Assembly: GCF_029227915.1 (NCBI RefSeq)
Contig: NC_079889.1
Span: forward strand, 4,650,001-4,714,000
DNA length: 64,000 nucleotides
Reading direction: 5' to 3'
From: Hydractinia symbiolongicarpus
Lineage: Eukaryota; Cnidaria; Hydrozoa; Anthoathecata; Hydractiniidae
The stretch's first letter is position 1; every line of letters begins with the position of its first letter. The translations under genes and the position numbers were made by a program. Positions 53,430-64,000 of this stretch are shown piece after piece. The notes under the pieces were generated by a model. It had not been told where the DNA came from. It ran no database searches and was given only the letters and a program-made list of their open reading frames with translations.

Positions 53430-55625
53430 CATTACCGCTACCTAACCTACCGCTTTCTAACAAAAGGATCCCATGTGTGAATAGAAAAAATTAATATGAA
53501 TACTGTGTTTTCCCTAATACTATTTGCAGGGTTGCATTAAGTTATTAAAGTTAATAAAGTATAAGCTATAGCTAGCTAGCTGGTTTTACATGCCTGGGGA
53601 TGGGGGGGAGGGGTGATGCCAAAAAACTTATAGCATAGGTAGCTAAAGCTAACCATTTGCAACTCAAAAATTCAAAAATATCTAAATTTATCTGTACAGA
53701 AGTAGATTTATGGCGAAGACAAAAACTTCCCAAAACAAGTAAGATACCTGGATGTACTAGAAAAAAGTATCAAAAGAGAGTGAAAACAGCCAACAAGTGA
53801 AAAAAGTGGTTTCCATTTCGATTTTTAGCGAGTGTTCTCGAGTTTCCAAATACACAAGCGATTTAAACTCGATGTTTAAATCCTCCTTGTTTTCTCACGT
53901 GATCAAATCCTATCCCGTTGATTGGTTTTATTAAAAACTTTGATCTAAAAATGGTAGACGAGAAAAAAATAGAAAACAATTTTAAACATTGCAGGGAGTT
54001 GCGTAAACAAAAAATTGTTGTAAGGTTTAGAATTTAACGTGCCTTGCAACTTCCGGCGTATAATAAAAATATTTAACAAGATTTTATGGTATCTAGCTAT
54101 ATACTATTGCTGGTTTATGTCATATATGCAAATTCTAAAGATGCCAAGTAGTGCATCTAGTGCTATAAACCTTTTCCAGTCAGAGAGTTTCTGCGTGCCA
54201 AATAGCTGCTAAGCTGACCCTAATTTTATCTAGCTATCATGCTCATCGACAATGATCTTCATTTTCCTTATTAATGTAAGGGTATATGGTTTCTACAGAG
54301 CAAGAGGAAACCAGATAAAATTTGAAATATGTGTGGTGTATATAAGGTGTGTGTGTGTTGTCAGAGGGTAATCTGGTGGGAGGGGGAGTTGCTCATTTTT
54401 TATCAGTCAGTGCAAATATTAGGAAATTTGTTAATGAAGTTTCATGCAGCATAATAAGTTAGCCTTCTTACTTTATATATGCCTTGTTCTTCAAGAGCCT
54501 TTAATTTTAGAGTAATGTTTAGTTTTATTCCTAAATTATGAGTTTTCCACTCCCCAACAGAGCGGGAAATATTTAAATTTGATTCATTATCCAAAAAGAC
54601 CCAAAATGACTCATTTGTCTTCTTAATGAAACAGTTTACTTACCTCCAACATCTTCTCTTCCATTCTAAACACTTTTCTTCCAAAGTGTAAAATACTTCT
54701 CTTTCATGAAAGCCCAACTCTTGTCCGTAATATATTTTTGAGCTGAATTTTGGTAACTTGCGTTTTTGAATAAATGACATAACGGCTATGATGAAAGATT
54801 TTTGTTCCTTGTAATTAGTAACTCTCCAATAAAAGAAGCACGTAGTTTATATTTAGTAGAGACTATCATGATTTTAAGGGCTCTGGCAGCTAGCTATTTT
54901 TTCACTTTTTGTGTCTATTGATAAATGACTAAAATTGGCTACTCAGGTACTGTGCTCAATCTATTTGTAATAATTGTTTTATTCATGCCTCATGCCTATT
55001 ATGATATGTTACAATGAAAAGGTTTGGTAAAAATGAAAAGTAAAAAAATCAGATGCAAAATTATGGACCAGATTTTTTAATTTAGTTGTGAAGAGAAAGT
55101 TTCAGGTGGAGAAGTGTTAAGTGCAGAAGATGCTATCGAGAAGTGTCAAAATACAGAAGAAAGCAGTTTGAGTTATTAAAAAGAATTGTTTTTAAATTGG
55201 AAGAAAAGTGAGCCATAGGAGCCATTGTAGCTATTTGCTATTTTTTTTTTTTATATATATATATTTTCTACGCCTTATTTTCATGTGGCAAAGTTACCAT
55301 TTTGAAATTACGTAATCACATCAACTCTTTAGACTGACATCAATTATACTTTCAAAATTAGCAAAATCATTGCATTGCACTTTTTAATGTAAGGCTAAAT
55401 AATTTAGAAATGGTGTGCAGACATCAGTTATTTTTTTTACCACATGGGTAACTAGGATCTCCCGGAAACAAAATTTAATCAATATAATTAGGCCGGTACT
55501 GGTGACTTAATAACATCATAAAAAATCCTTTGCAGCTGACATCTCCAGCTGTGGTTTAGAAGTAGACCACCTGTCATTGATCCTGTTGAACATTAAATAT
55601 GGCACCTACAGTAATCGTTAATGAT
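53430..55625. other. No supported gene
   Basis: AT-rich with a short GT tract near 54,345 and a TATATATA run near 55,252. CACATGGGTAACTAGGATC near 55,441 is a fragment of the dispersed repeat seen at 39.7 kb. Confidence 0.4.
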
Positions 55626-55631
55626 GACAAC

Positions 55632-56192
55632 TATCAGGTCATTCCTTGAGACGAGTGCAATCGCACGCCTACTCGCCCGCACACTCTTAAAAAGATTTAC
55701 AAGTGCTTTTCATCGCACTCGTGAATTTCTATTTTTCTAAAATATTATTGTTTTAAAAGTATAGAGAACATTAAAGTTGACCCCTTTCCTTCATGCTGAC
55801 ACTCTTATGCTCGGTTGTTGCATTACACTGAGACTCGAACGAAAGACGGAAGACCATTTGGAACCATGTCACAAGTCAGTCCAACCTTCATTGTCACAGA
55901 GAATACTGCGAGAAGAGTGCGCACCCATGCAAGTTAAGTATAACCAGAACATGGGAGAGGTTAGGTGTCCTGTACCTTAATACAGCTTTCGGAGGAATGT
56001 TTTCGTGATGTAATACCAAAGAAAAAACATGTTGAATAAAGTTTAAAAAATCTTTTTAAAAGGGAAAAGAGAAATCAAAAATGTCTAGAAATATATTTAA
56101 TGCCAAAAACATATAGCGAATCTGCCAACACATCATCGCGTTCAACGTTGTTTCAACCTTGTACTTGTGGTTAATACGTTTTACAAAATTCA
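55632..56192 (+). repeat. Inverted-repeat partner, right copy
   Basis: Reverse complement of 50,294-50,529 plus 51,753-51,905. It lacks the 1.2-kb transposon, but between about 55,665 and 55,800 it carries sequence absent from the left copy. The plus strand encodes the shared LRLERKTEDH...ECAPMQV segment (55,830-55,935). Confidence 0.75.
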
Positions 56193-56339
56193 TTTCTATG
56201 CAGCTTAAATAACATATAACGTTGAGGTAAACAAAAAATAGTTAATTGTGAATCACACTTCGAAATATTCACATCAATTTTTCCCACACCATAGCACTCG
56301 TAATTTTTTAACAGGTGCCAAGAAAGGGGTTGGTTACAT

Positions 56340-56915
56340 AAGAAGCGCAGTAGTATTAGTGGAAGGTTAAGAGCTGACATTCAGTTTGTATGCAAGCGTT
56401 GCAAAGGTGAGATTATAGAGAATGAAGTATTTCCAGCTTTAATGATGTACAACAGTGACTCGTTAGAGATAGTTGAGAACTTGTGTTACTTAGGTGATAT
56501 GTTGGGCAATGAAGCAGGTGTTGGAAGTTGTGTTACTTGCAGAATAGGTTCTGCTTGGAAAAAGTTCAAAGAGTTACTTCCTTTGTTGACTACCAGAGTC
56601 TTGTCAATTGAGGTAAAAGGTAGGTTGGATGAGTCCTGTGTAGTGAGACATGGGCAGTAAAGCAGGAAGATCTTGACCGTTTAGAAAGGAATGATATGTT
56701 AGGTAGATGTTTAACACCAGTTTGAGAGACAGAAAGAGTTCAGATGAGTTAAGAAGCAGGCTAAGTATCCGTAGAATTAAAGATGTTATCCAGATAAGAA
56801 GATTGAATTGGCTGGGGCACTTGGAAAGAATGGAGGAGGATAATTGGGTAAGAAAGTGTAGAGACTTGATAGTTCTTCGGTCAAAGCCTAGAGGTACATA
56901 CAGGTACATTACACA
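56340..56915 (+). pseudogene. LINE ORF2 C-terminal fragment
   Basis: Reads LEIVENLCYLGDMLGNEAGV and WKKFKELLPLLTTRVLSIEV, then after a stop and frame change NTSLRDRKSSDELRSRL, IRRLNWLGHLERMEEDNWVR and KPRGTYR. The order CYLGD ... GWKKFxELLPLLTxR ... LKDRKSSEELRxRL ... RWLGHVERMExDNWV is the post-RT segment of CR1/Jockey-like LINEs. 5' truncated, with several stops. It could belong to the same family as the fragment at 49.7 kb. Confidence 0.75.
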
Positions 56916-56994
56916 TATTTTATTTTTTATAGTGCGTCCCCTGAAACATCAAATTTCCAATTTGAATCCAACAGCCACTGTTTCAATTTCCTAG

Positions 56995-57419
56995 ACTACA
57001 CCATGTTTGCCTAAAGGCAAGACAATAAAAACGGAGTTGATGTAAAGTATTTTAACTAAAAATTATAACTGTATATTTAGATGAATTATCACAATGAATA
57101 AGCCATTATGGTATATATAAATCAGACAAATAATTAGCAACACTTATCATGGAAGTTGGCTAGCAAAAAAAAAAAACTATTTTAACAAAAATTAAATATT
57201 ATGTTTGACATTTTTACTTTTCAATTGGATGTATTCAGACACTATGCAAGACACATCGGTAAACTTTTCATCTTTTTTTTTAAACCTTTTAAGATTTATA
57301 TGTCTGGTTTTAGGCTTAAATGTGGCCTCTATTATCCATAATGATGAAAATATAGACGTTTTATCAATGCATGAATTATAGTTTTTTTAATTCTGGAATT
57401 TACATAACTTTCTTTTCAG
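56995..57419. other. AT-rich sequence upstream of the first recognised RhoGAP exon
   Basis: No exon, promoter or repeat that I can support. An intron ending in TTTCTTTTCAG is presumed, since the exon at 57,420 begins in phase without a start codon. Confidence 0.4.
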
Positions 57420-57576
57420 CCTTCAAAGCATCTTCAAGTTGCAATTCCTGATTATGCTGGTATTATAACATCACCTCGATCAGATAGTACATCATTATCA
57501 TCTAAAATGAAAAAAATATTATCATCACCAAAAGTAAAAAGAGGACAGTCACAGGCTTCACCTAATAAAACATTTG
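57420..57576 (+). CDS. RhoGAP gene, exon a (Ser/Lys-rich lead-in)
   Basis: After acceptor TTTCTTTTCAG. Encodes PSKHLQVAIPDYAGIITSPR and KMKKILSSPKVKRGQ, ends phase 1 at TTTG|GTATGT. No domain of its own; it precedes the GAP domain. In-frame upstream exons are expected. Confidence 0.75.
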
Positions 57577-60500
57577 GTATGTAAATTGCACAGGTATTCA
57601 TTACGTCAAACCACAAGAGAATTTAACTTAATATATAAAAAAGGATACAATTTATTTAATTTTTCTGCATTAACCACGCTGTACAAAGTAGAGTTTTCTG
57701 GTTGTCTAATGCATTTTGACTATAATATCTTTCTAACGATTTGATAATATCTCTTTAAGCAATGCTCCGCCTTTTTTTTATTAATATTTCCTTTTTTGTA
57801 ACTAGGTGTTCCATTGGAATTTTTGCACGATCGAGACAAAACAAATGTACCCATTATTGTAACACGTATTTGTGAATATTTAAAAAACAATGGACTGCAA
57901 CTGGAAGGACTCTTCCGTGTCAATGGTAATATGAAAGTTGTTGACAGACTGAAAACAGCCTTTGACAAATGTAAGTATTTATTTCTACTACATTGCTGCA
58001 TAAAACTTCATATAAGTAATTATTATATTACATACAGAATTGTCATTACTATGACAAACCTAAATTTGTTACTTTGAACGTTTGTGAATAAAACAAATGG
58101 AAATAAACAATGCTTATATTTAAGCCCTGTAAAATCTTATTTTAAGAGTTTGAAAATAAAAGCTGGCAAATGCATGGCAAGATTGTATATTTTAGTTTTT
58201 TTAAAAAACAAAAAAGAGTGGGTCTATTTGTGATGTTTATAATAGAATTTAATTTTACAGCCCTCTAAAATGAAAAAATGCTGGCAAAATTTTGCTACCG
58301 TCAAGGTTAGCTTCGACAGCAAAACAAAAATCACAATGGGAAAATTAATCATTGATCATTAAGTATTGATCATACATGGGTTGAAATTCCCAGCTATGAA
58401 AATAACTGTGACTTATACTAATATTGTTTCCAACACCAAAACAGCAACCTCTGCCCTGTTTTTCTCGGTGTACAGGGGCCAAAGAATTTTGTTACTTAAC
58501 TTTCTTGAATTTTTTCTTAATTCTATATTTTCAGGTCACTCATGCTTTTAGAATTGTTGAAACTTAGATCGCACAATTTATTGCACAGGCTCTTTATTTC
58601 TTGTTTAATAGACCTGGTGTAGTATGGTTTTTTAATTTAATCTAGTTTTTTAAGAAGTTAGCTAGCAACTAGTCGTATACGGGTATTATTATATAGATAC
58701 ATCAGAAGTTGGTAAACCACTACAGCAAAATCTAGCTATTGTCAGGGTCTGCCTCAAGGGCATTCACAAGCTGAATGCTCTTGTGGATTCAGAGGGTTTT
58801 ATGCAACCACTTGAATTTTTCAAATGTGGGAAAGAAAATGATAAATAAGTGATCAATTTCACCAGTGTGGGCCTATTTCTCACTGCACCCTCCAGGGTCG
58901 GACCCAGGATTTTTATGAAACTAACTTTCTTTTGAGATTACCGCCTAGAATTAAAAAATATACGCCAATTTTAAAGATACTGCCTGCATCACATTTAATT
59001 TACTTCTGTCAGGAATTGAACCTGAACCTTTTACGAAATTGTATAAATAAATATCATACCATTTGATCACAGGAGTTAAGACATTTAGTAAAAAAACCAA
59101 AAAAAACCAAACAAATGTGCATATTACATGAAAAACTCAACATACCTCTATAGCATGATAAAACACACATAAACAATGACCAAATGAAGGATTTTAAACA
59201 TGTTTTTCTTCCTCAATTATGGCCAGTTCTCTTGTTTTGTATACACATCACAACCAATATCCGATAAACATTGCAAATATTAGAAAATTGATGGAGCATT
59301 GGATGTTCAGCATAATATGTTGCATTTTGTTACATTTTCAAAGAGGTCAAGATTCTCAAAATTGAAGCTAGGGTTTCATCACCAATCAGCAACACAGAAA
59401 TAGATCCGTAAAGACAGTTACCATCTCCACTGACACTGATGGGCATAACAAGAAAAAGTACATCAGATAGGAAGGTAGTTGTGAAATAAATAATATCAGT
59501 AGATTGTACCATTTAACAAAACTTTAATGATAGGCTTATGAAAAAGGCATGTACTATTATAGGTATGCCTGACTGGCCTTAATCTTGAAAATGAAGCAGC
59601 ACTTTTTCTAACCATATTGTTATATATAACATATGCCAAGTCGTCTTCGTGGATAGCACCATGATGACTTGGTTTGAAAATTGTTGGATACGTTTTCCAT
59701 CCTTCATACAACTTTCGTTTCCATTCATCATGCTGGCTCAATATTTTCATTTTTGAGTGTAGCTACATGCTGTACCTCAACTTTTCTTTTGATGTATTTA
59801 TGTGTGTGGTGGGGAGGTTTGAGTATAAAAATAACACAAGACAAAGCAGTAGCCACACAAACTCATTTTTTCAAAAAAATATAGCACCAGAAATTTCTTG
59901 CAGATCAGAACCAGTAAAAAATCTTAGTGCACACACATTCTCAACTAGTGAATAATGTAAATAAGTTATTTCATTTACTAGAGAAATTTTTATAGAGAGA
60001 AACCTAGCTAGCTACCCTAGAATAATCTTCCCAAGCCAAAAAATAAACTACATACTACTACACCGTACTTGAAATTCATAAGAAATAGTGAAAAGACATC
60101 CAGAAACCTCAAAGTATCACAGTAACTCTAACGTCCATCTTTGGTTTGTTGGTTATAAACACAAACACAATGGACTTAGTTTGCATTCATCTTGTTACAG
60201 TTGATACATTCTGTCTACTATTCTTTGCTTATTTGCTTATACGCGATAACAAAGTAGTTTTTCATCTCCACATTCTCTCCTTGCAAAAAAGACAACTTTG
60301 ATTTCAGAGATGTATCTGACTACTTTGTTTAGGAAGCTGAAAATAAGCAAAAAACCAACTTCCTTACCAGACTTCCTAAATAATACTTTTTAATAATGCT
60401 TTTTCTCTATGTTTTTGAAAGTAAGCGTGTGCTTATCTTGCTTATACCTACATCCGACCCTGCCCTTGTCTTAATTAAGTCACTGAGTTGAAAGAATCAT

Positions 60501-63500
60501 GAGAAGATTGCATTTGAATTTTTTCTAAAATACAAAGATGGTTAGGTTTGGTTTGTGATGTTTATAATAGAACAATTAATCAATGATAATAACAATATAG
60601 AATCTTTTCTTTACAAATTTTGTATATATTATTTGCAGCTTTCTTGCCAATGCATTGCCATATGTTATATCTTTTGGTATTTACTCAATAAAAAAGCTTC
60701 TATGTCATAGTTAGTAATAACTGTTAACAAAAAAAGAAGTTGATAATGTATATAATCTTAAGATCATTAATTAAGTACAAATACCAGACCAATACCCTAA
60801 GTAACCAATATAATGTCTTGTAGTTATAAACAATCTCCTTAAACCGTTACGTCATTACCTGACTGAAGATAGTGACAATACATTGGCATGATAAGAAAAT
60901 GGTCAATTTTTTTGCACATTTTTGTGTTTTTAACTTTTACTGTTTTTACTTATATAAACTAGGTGGTGATGCAGATCTTGAAGAAATAGGAGATGTCGCA
61001 GCTGCTGCTAGCTTACTTAAAATGTTTTTAAGAGAACTTTCTGAGCCTGTAATCCCTGAAGACTTGCAACCATTGTTCATTAGCGTACAGGACAAATATT
61101 GCAAAGATAAACTCAAAGCTGTTCCTCTTTTCAAAGAATTAATCAACCGTATGCCTATGTTGAATTCCTGTCTGCTCAAATACCTATGTGAATTCATGTT
61201 ATGTATTGCTAGTGTGTCAGATGTAAACAAAATGACACCACTAGCACTGGCAATTGTCTTTGGACCAAATTTGTTTCGTTGTGGTGATGGCTTGAATGGA
61301 TTAAGAGATCAAGCTTATGTGAATGCAGTACTGTTGCTAATGCTGCAAGAATTTTATGAATTATTCCTGGTATGTATTATGGATTAAAATATTGTATCCA
61401 CAACTATTTATTTTATTCTTGCCATTACTTATTATGTTTCATGTGTCTTTTTATTGATTTATTGATTTATTTTTTTACACTTGTTGTTACACATGTTTTG
61501 TTGTTTTTCTAATAACAGAGGTTGAGTTTTTTTTACCTAATATTTTTTATAATAAAAAGACATCTTGTTTTTCTGATGTGCTCATAGCTTTTTTATATTT
61601 TGCTTTATTTATTAGTTTGTTTTTTTATGTCTATTATTGATACTTTATTTTCTTTCCCTAGTTTTGTTGAAAACATTTTGCAGTGTACTTAAGTTAACTT
61701 TTTAGTCTGACATGTTTGTAACATAAACATGGATTTGAAGGGTTTCTTGTTCCTTGTACACTCCAAAATTGTAATGGATTTCTTGTTATGTATGTTTTGG
61801 TTGTGCAGATTGTCATGTAAATAAGACAATCAAAATATTCTTTTAGAAGATGTCTTTACCAACCATTAAAGTAACAATAGGAAAGCTTTGCTATTTTTGT
61901 AAATGGAGAAAGAAACAAATAAATTTTAAATAATGAATTCTAAAGTCAGGCATGCAAATAAATGTGACTTGCTAAGAAATAAAATGATTAAGTGCATATT
62001 AAAAACATCAATTATTTTAATATTGTGAAAATTCTGTACTTTAAATAAAGTAATTTTTTATCTTGTAGTGTGTTGCATAAGAAGGATGAGGTCCTCTTTA
62101 CAACAACTATGAAGGACAGTGGATATATTGTGTTTAGGGTTTGAAGATATTCGTTTATTTTTTCCTTTTAATTTTTTTAGAAAGACAATGAAAATGTTGC
62201 AGATACTATGACAAGGTATGTATTTTAAAATGTTATCTGTTTAAAAAAAGTTCAGTTTTAGTGTCTTTTATACTAATTATATTTTCCTAAATAAAAAAAA
62301 TGAATGGCAAGATGGTAAACCCAAGACAATTTTGAAAACAGCATACTGTATCTTGGAATGTTGTGCTTTTAAACATTTTAAATACTACATATGTCTGATT
62401 TGCAATCTATACCTAGTGAATAAGTGTCTCTAAAATTTTTTTTGCTGACTATTACTTGATATGCTAATTTGACTACTGGTTTAAACTTGATGCTAAAGTA
62501 TAGGTTACAAACGTTTGTGGGCCTGATTTTTCGCAAAGGTAAGATAACATGATTTTCCTGGTGTTCGATGTTCCACAATATTTTTAATAATAAAGGTATT
62601 AAGATTAACTTCTTAAAAGTTGTTTTACGCTACCGAAAGTTTACTTCCATTATGATTTGACATTACATTACTAGGTGTTACTAAGTAAGTAATTATGTTA
62701 ATAGGACACCACCAAGTAAACCTGCACCCTATATCGAACATATGAGAATGAAAAAAGAGAAAGAAAGTTCTGCGGAAAAGGTATGATATTGATAGAAGAT
62801 TTTGATATAAATAAATCTTACATCTAAATCCATCCATTATGTACCCTTAACATTCTGTTGACATCTATGATGCTGATATGCTTAGTCTGTCACTTTATAC
62901 CAGGCAATGTAAATATGTTCATTTCCCTTTGATGTTGCCAAAAAGGTTATAAGTCTTTTCTTAAATAATAATCAACAAATTAAACTTCACAGTGTCAAGA
63001 ACAATTAACGACAATAGCTTAACTTTAAAATTAATGAAGTCGTTTTTAAATGCATTAATAACTTTCAGGCCAAATAACTTAAATAGGTGAAAATAACTGA
63101 TGTCAAATTAAAATTAGGCCAATTTTCAAAGCTGTGTCTGTGTCCTACCCATTTTGGAACAGATGGGTTAACAACATCATCAAAAAAACCTTTAAAACCC
63201 AATATCTCTGTAACTGTTCATTAAAAGTGCACAATCCTGTACATTTTCTTAAACAGCATTTTAAGCTCTACACCATACAGGTAAGGGCTAAAAACATTTT
63301 TTGTGCATCAACAGGTTATTGCTGACGTGATAAAAAATCAAATGATGGATCTTGTAATATTAATATAATAAGTTCACATTATATGACATTAGTGTAACTT
63401 GTTTTGCTTTGTATTTGTGTAAAATTAGGAATTATTTTCAGTTTATTTTTGTTACTTTATTCATGGCATTGGATTTTTTTGTGGTTGACTTTTACATTTG

Positions 63501-64000
63501 TTTAGCCTGCACGTCCTCCTCCACCAAAGATCAGCTTGGATGAAGAATTAAGCACAGATGTAAGTCCAAAAAGAAGTCCTAAAAAAAGCAACACAAAGAA
63601 AAGTCCAAGACATAAAAGTCCAGGCCATAGTCCAAGACATGAAATCAAGAAAACGCCTACATCAAGAAAAACGTATGTTCATATAATGTCTTGTATTGCT
63701 GTGTACAATGAGTTTGTTGTGTTGTTTTTTGTTTGATGAAGGTCACTCCCTCCATCGTGGTACACATTTTTTTTATATAAGTAACTTTAGCTACCAGAAC
63801 TTATATAAGCTATATGGGGATTCAGCAAATGCAATTTCAGCAACCGTGTGGAATCTGGATACAGCATCTGGACCTCAGAGCCATTTGCCTGGGCAGTGAT
63901 GCATTTTAAAACGAAATCGTAAGGTTTTGCTTTTGAGTTTTTTTTGCAGTCTTGGGTTTGTTATAGTTCCAAGATCACGGTCACCAAAGATGACCAAAAG
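57420..64000 (+). CDS. FAM13-like RhoGAP-domain protein, partial (7 exons seen)
   Basis: Seven exons splice in phase: 57,420-57,576; 57,806-57,970; 60,963-61,369; 62,181-62,215; 62,705-62,780; 63,506-63,672; 63,950 to the edge. All introns are GT-AG. The RhoGAP domain spans exons 2-3: GVPLEFLHDR, then GLFRVNGN with the catalytic arginine finger, AASLLKMFLRELSEPVIPED, and MTPLALAIVFGPNLF with NxxxPxxLAIVFGPNLF residues that contact Rho. FAM13A/B start with such a domain; the GLFRVNGN variant and the following Ser/Lys/Pro-rich tail (SPKRSPKKSNTKKSPRHKSP) fit that family best. Role: GTP hydrolysis on Rho-family GTPases in the cytoplasm; the substrate is unknown. Both ends lie outside what I can see. 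No frameshifts. Confidence 0.85.
57806..57970 (+). CDS. RhoGAP gene, exon b (arginine finger)
   Basis: GVPLEFLHDRDKTNVPIIVT then GLFRVNGNMKVVDRLKTAF. The Arg in GLFR is the catalytic finger. Donor AAAT|GTAAGT. Confidence 0.88.
59003..59075 (-). tRNA. tRNA-like module in repeat copy 2
   Basis: Homolog of 15,994-16,065, one base longer. B box GGTTCAATTCCTG with T stem TCAGG/CCTGA; the 5' end CTCCTGT pairs with ACAGAAG with one mismatch. Retained in both copies, but the anticodon loop is abnormal. Confidence 0.45.
59330..59755 (-). pseudogene. OTU-like coding remnant, copy 2
   Basis: Minus strand: ILSQHDEWKRKLYEGWKTYP, FKPSHHGAIHEDDLAYVIYN, then a second frame with VSGDGNCLYGSISVLLIGDE. Asp and Cys of the OTU-protease motif (DGNCLxxS) are retained. 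The downstream His motif is not visible. Two open stretches (59,750-59,496 and 59,512-59,330) are nearly contiguous. It may be part of a transposon protein; the family name is unknown to me. Confidence 0.55.
60963..61369 (+). CDS. RhoGAP gene, exon c (rest of GAP domain)
   Basis: DVAAAASLLKMFLRELSEPV, LKYLCEFMLCIASVSDVNKM and TPLALAIVFGPNLFRCGDGL, with conserved Lys and Asn of RhoGAP. Donor CCTG|GTATGT. Confidence 0.9.
61372..62180. other. Intron of the RhoGAP gene, no other feature
   Basis: T-rich intronic sequence between exons c and the microexon; no repeat or RNA gene recognised. Confidence 0.5.
62181..62215 (+). CDS. RhoGAP gene, 35-bp microexon
   Basis: KDNENVADTMT plus two bases, between TTTTTTTAG and CAAG|GTATG. 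Phase fits both neighbours. Confidence 0.6.
62705..62780 (+). CDS. RhoGAP gene, exon e
   Basis: TPPSKPAPYIEHMRMKKEKE then SSAEK, bounded by TTAATAG and AAAG|GTATGA. Phase 2 in, phase 0 out. Confidence 0.7.
63120..63350 (+). repeat. Intronic copy of the dispersed TGACGT repeat
   Basis: Aligns with 39,740-40,020: AACATCATCAAAAAAACCTTTAAAACCCAATATCTCTGTAACTG-type sequence and GCTGACGTGATAAAAAATCAA. Diverged, non-coding, inside the intron before exon f. Confidence 0.45.
63506..63672 (+). CDS. RhoGAP gene, exon f (Ser-Pro/basic repeats)
   Basis: PARPPPPKISLDEELSTDVS followed by SPKRSPKKS, KKSPRHKSPGHSPRHE. Proline-directed and basic Ser sites are typical of the disordered linker of FAM13 proteins. 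Donor AAAAC|GTATGT. Confidence 0.75.
63950..64000 (+). CDS. RhoGAP gene, exon g, cut by the window edge
   Basis: After TTTTTTTTGCAG: LGFVIVPRSRSPKMTK, in phase with the previous exon. Confidence 0.65.

Larger units (their letters stand above)
58930..60350 (-). mobile_element. Outer repeat, copy 2 (intronic), empty site for the 5.9-kb transposon
   Basis: Second copy of the OTU/tRNA-like repeat, lying in the 3-kb intron of the RhoGAP gene on the opposite strand. Contains the tRNA-like module, the OTU remnant and, at 60,095-60,110, the uninterrupted GACATCCAGAAACC that is split by the EEADTR transposon in copy 1. Similarity to copy 1 fades near 60,350. Confidence 0.7.

Noticed and set aside
1-64000. 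CRISPR arrays, operons, bacterial riboswitches
   Set aside because: No regularly spaced short repeats, no prokaryotic gene organisation; spliced genes and retroelements show a eukaryotic genome.

Overview
This is an AT-rich, intron-containing metazoan sequence, dominated by mobile-element debris. The gene content points to a cnidarian, probably a medusozoan. The clues are a PAN + EGF-like + lectin gene with the short EGF pattern common in cnidarian predictions, MULE/SWIM and EEADTR-family proteins expanded in cnidarians, a cnidarian-type Polinton and a DIRS-like tyrosine-recombinase retroelement. The species call is inference; I could not search any database.

Layout. 1-748: minus-strand exons of a MULE/SWIM-type protein with consistent splice phases. 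6.5-8.75 kb: a decaying plus-strand PAN/EGF-like/lectin gene, preceded by a 155-bp tandem duplication. 8.8-9.25 kb: a TA-flanked MITE. 10.28-11.6 kb: an intact single-exon MFS transporter (440 aa, minus). 15.9-23.07 kb: an older repeat carrying an OTU-like motif and a tRNA-like module, split by a 5.9-kb DNA transposon (16,845-22,751). That transposon has about 150-bp imperfect TIRs and a 3-bp target duplication, and its only recognisable gene is an intron-containing EEADTR-family protein with FEN/XPG-nuclease-like motifs. 24.5-28.2 kb: a broken DIRS-like element in which part of a LINE endonuclease is joined in frame to the reverse transcriptase. 29.09-36.62 kb: a 7.5-kb internally deleted Polinton with long TIRs. 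It sits in a MULE-like transposase fragment whose frame resumes across the target duplication. 38.1-39.5 kb: the 3' part of another RT-bearing retroelement with a zinc/endonuclease-like C-terminal module.

41.4-47 kb holds three minus-strand, single-exon genes for small one-pass membrane proteins. Each has two PY-type (PPxY-like) motifs in a conserved layout, so they look like a tandem family of WW-domain/Nedd4-type ligands. 49.7-57 kb is a mosaic of LINE fragments, an inverted-repeat pair, a 1.2-kb DNA transposon with TAACTT target duplications, a TA-flanked MITE and two tRNA-derived SINE copies. 57.4-64 kb carries plus-strand exons of a FAM13-like RhoGAP gene that runs off the right edge. 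A second copy of the OTU/tRNA-like repeat lies in its large intron and preserves the empty target site of the 5.9-kb transposon.

The intact cellular genes are the MFS transporter, the three PY proteins, the RhoGAP gene and probably the left-edge MULE/SWIM gene. The most novel-looking system is the EEADTR-bearing transposon, because paired empty and filled sites are visible in this one window.
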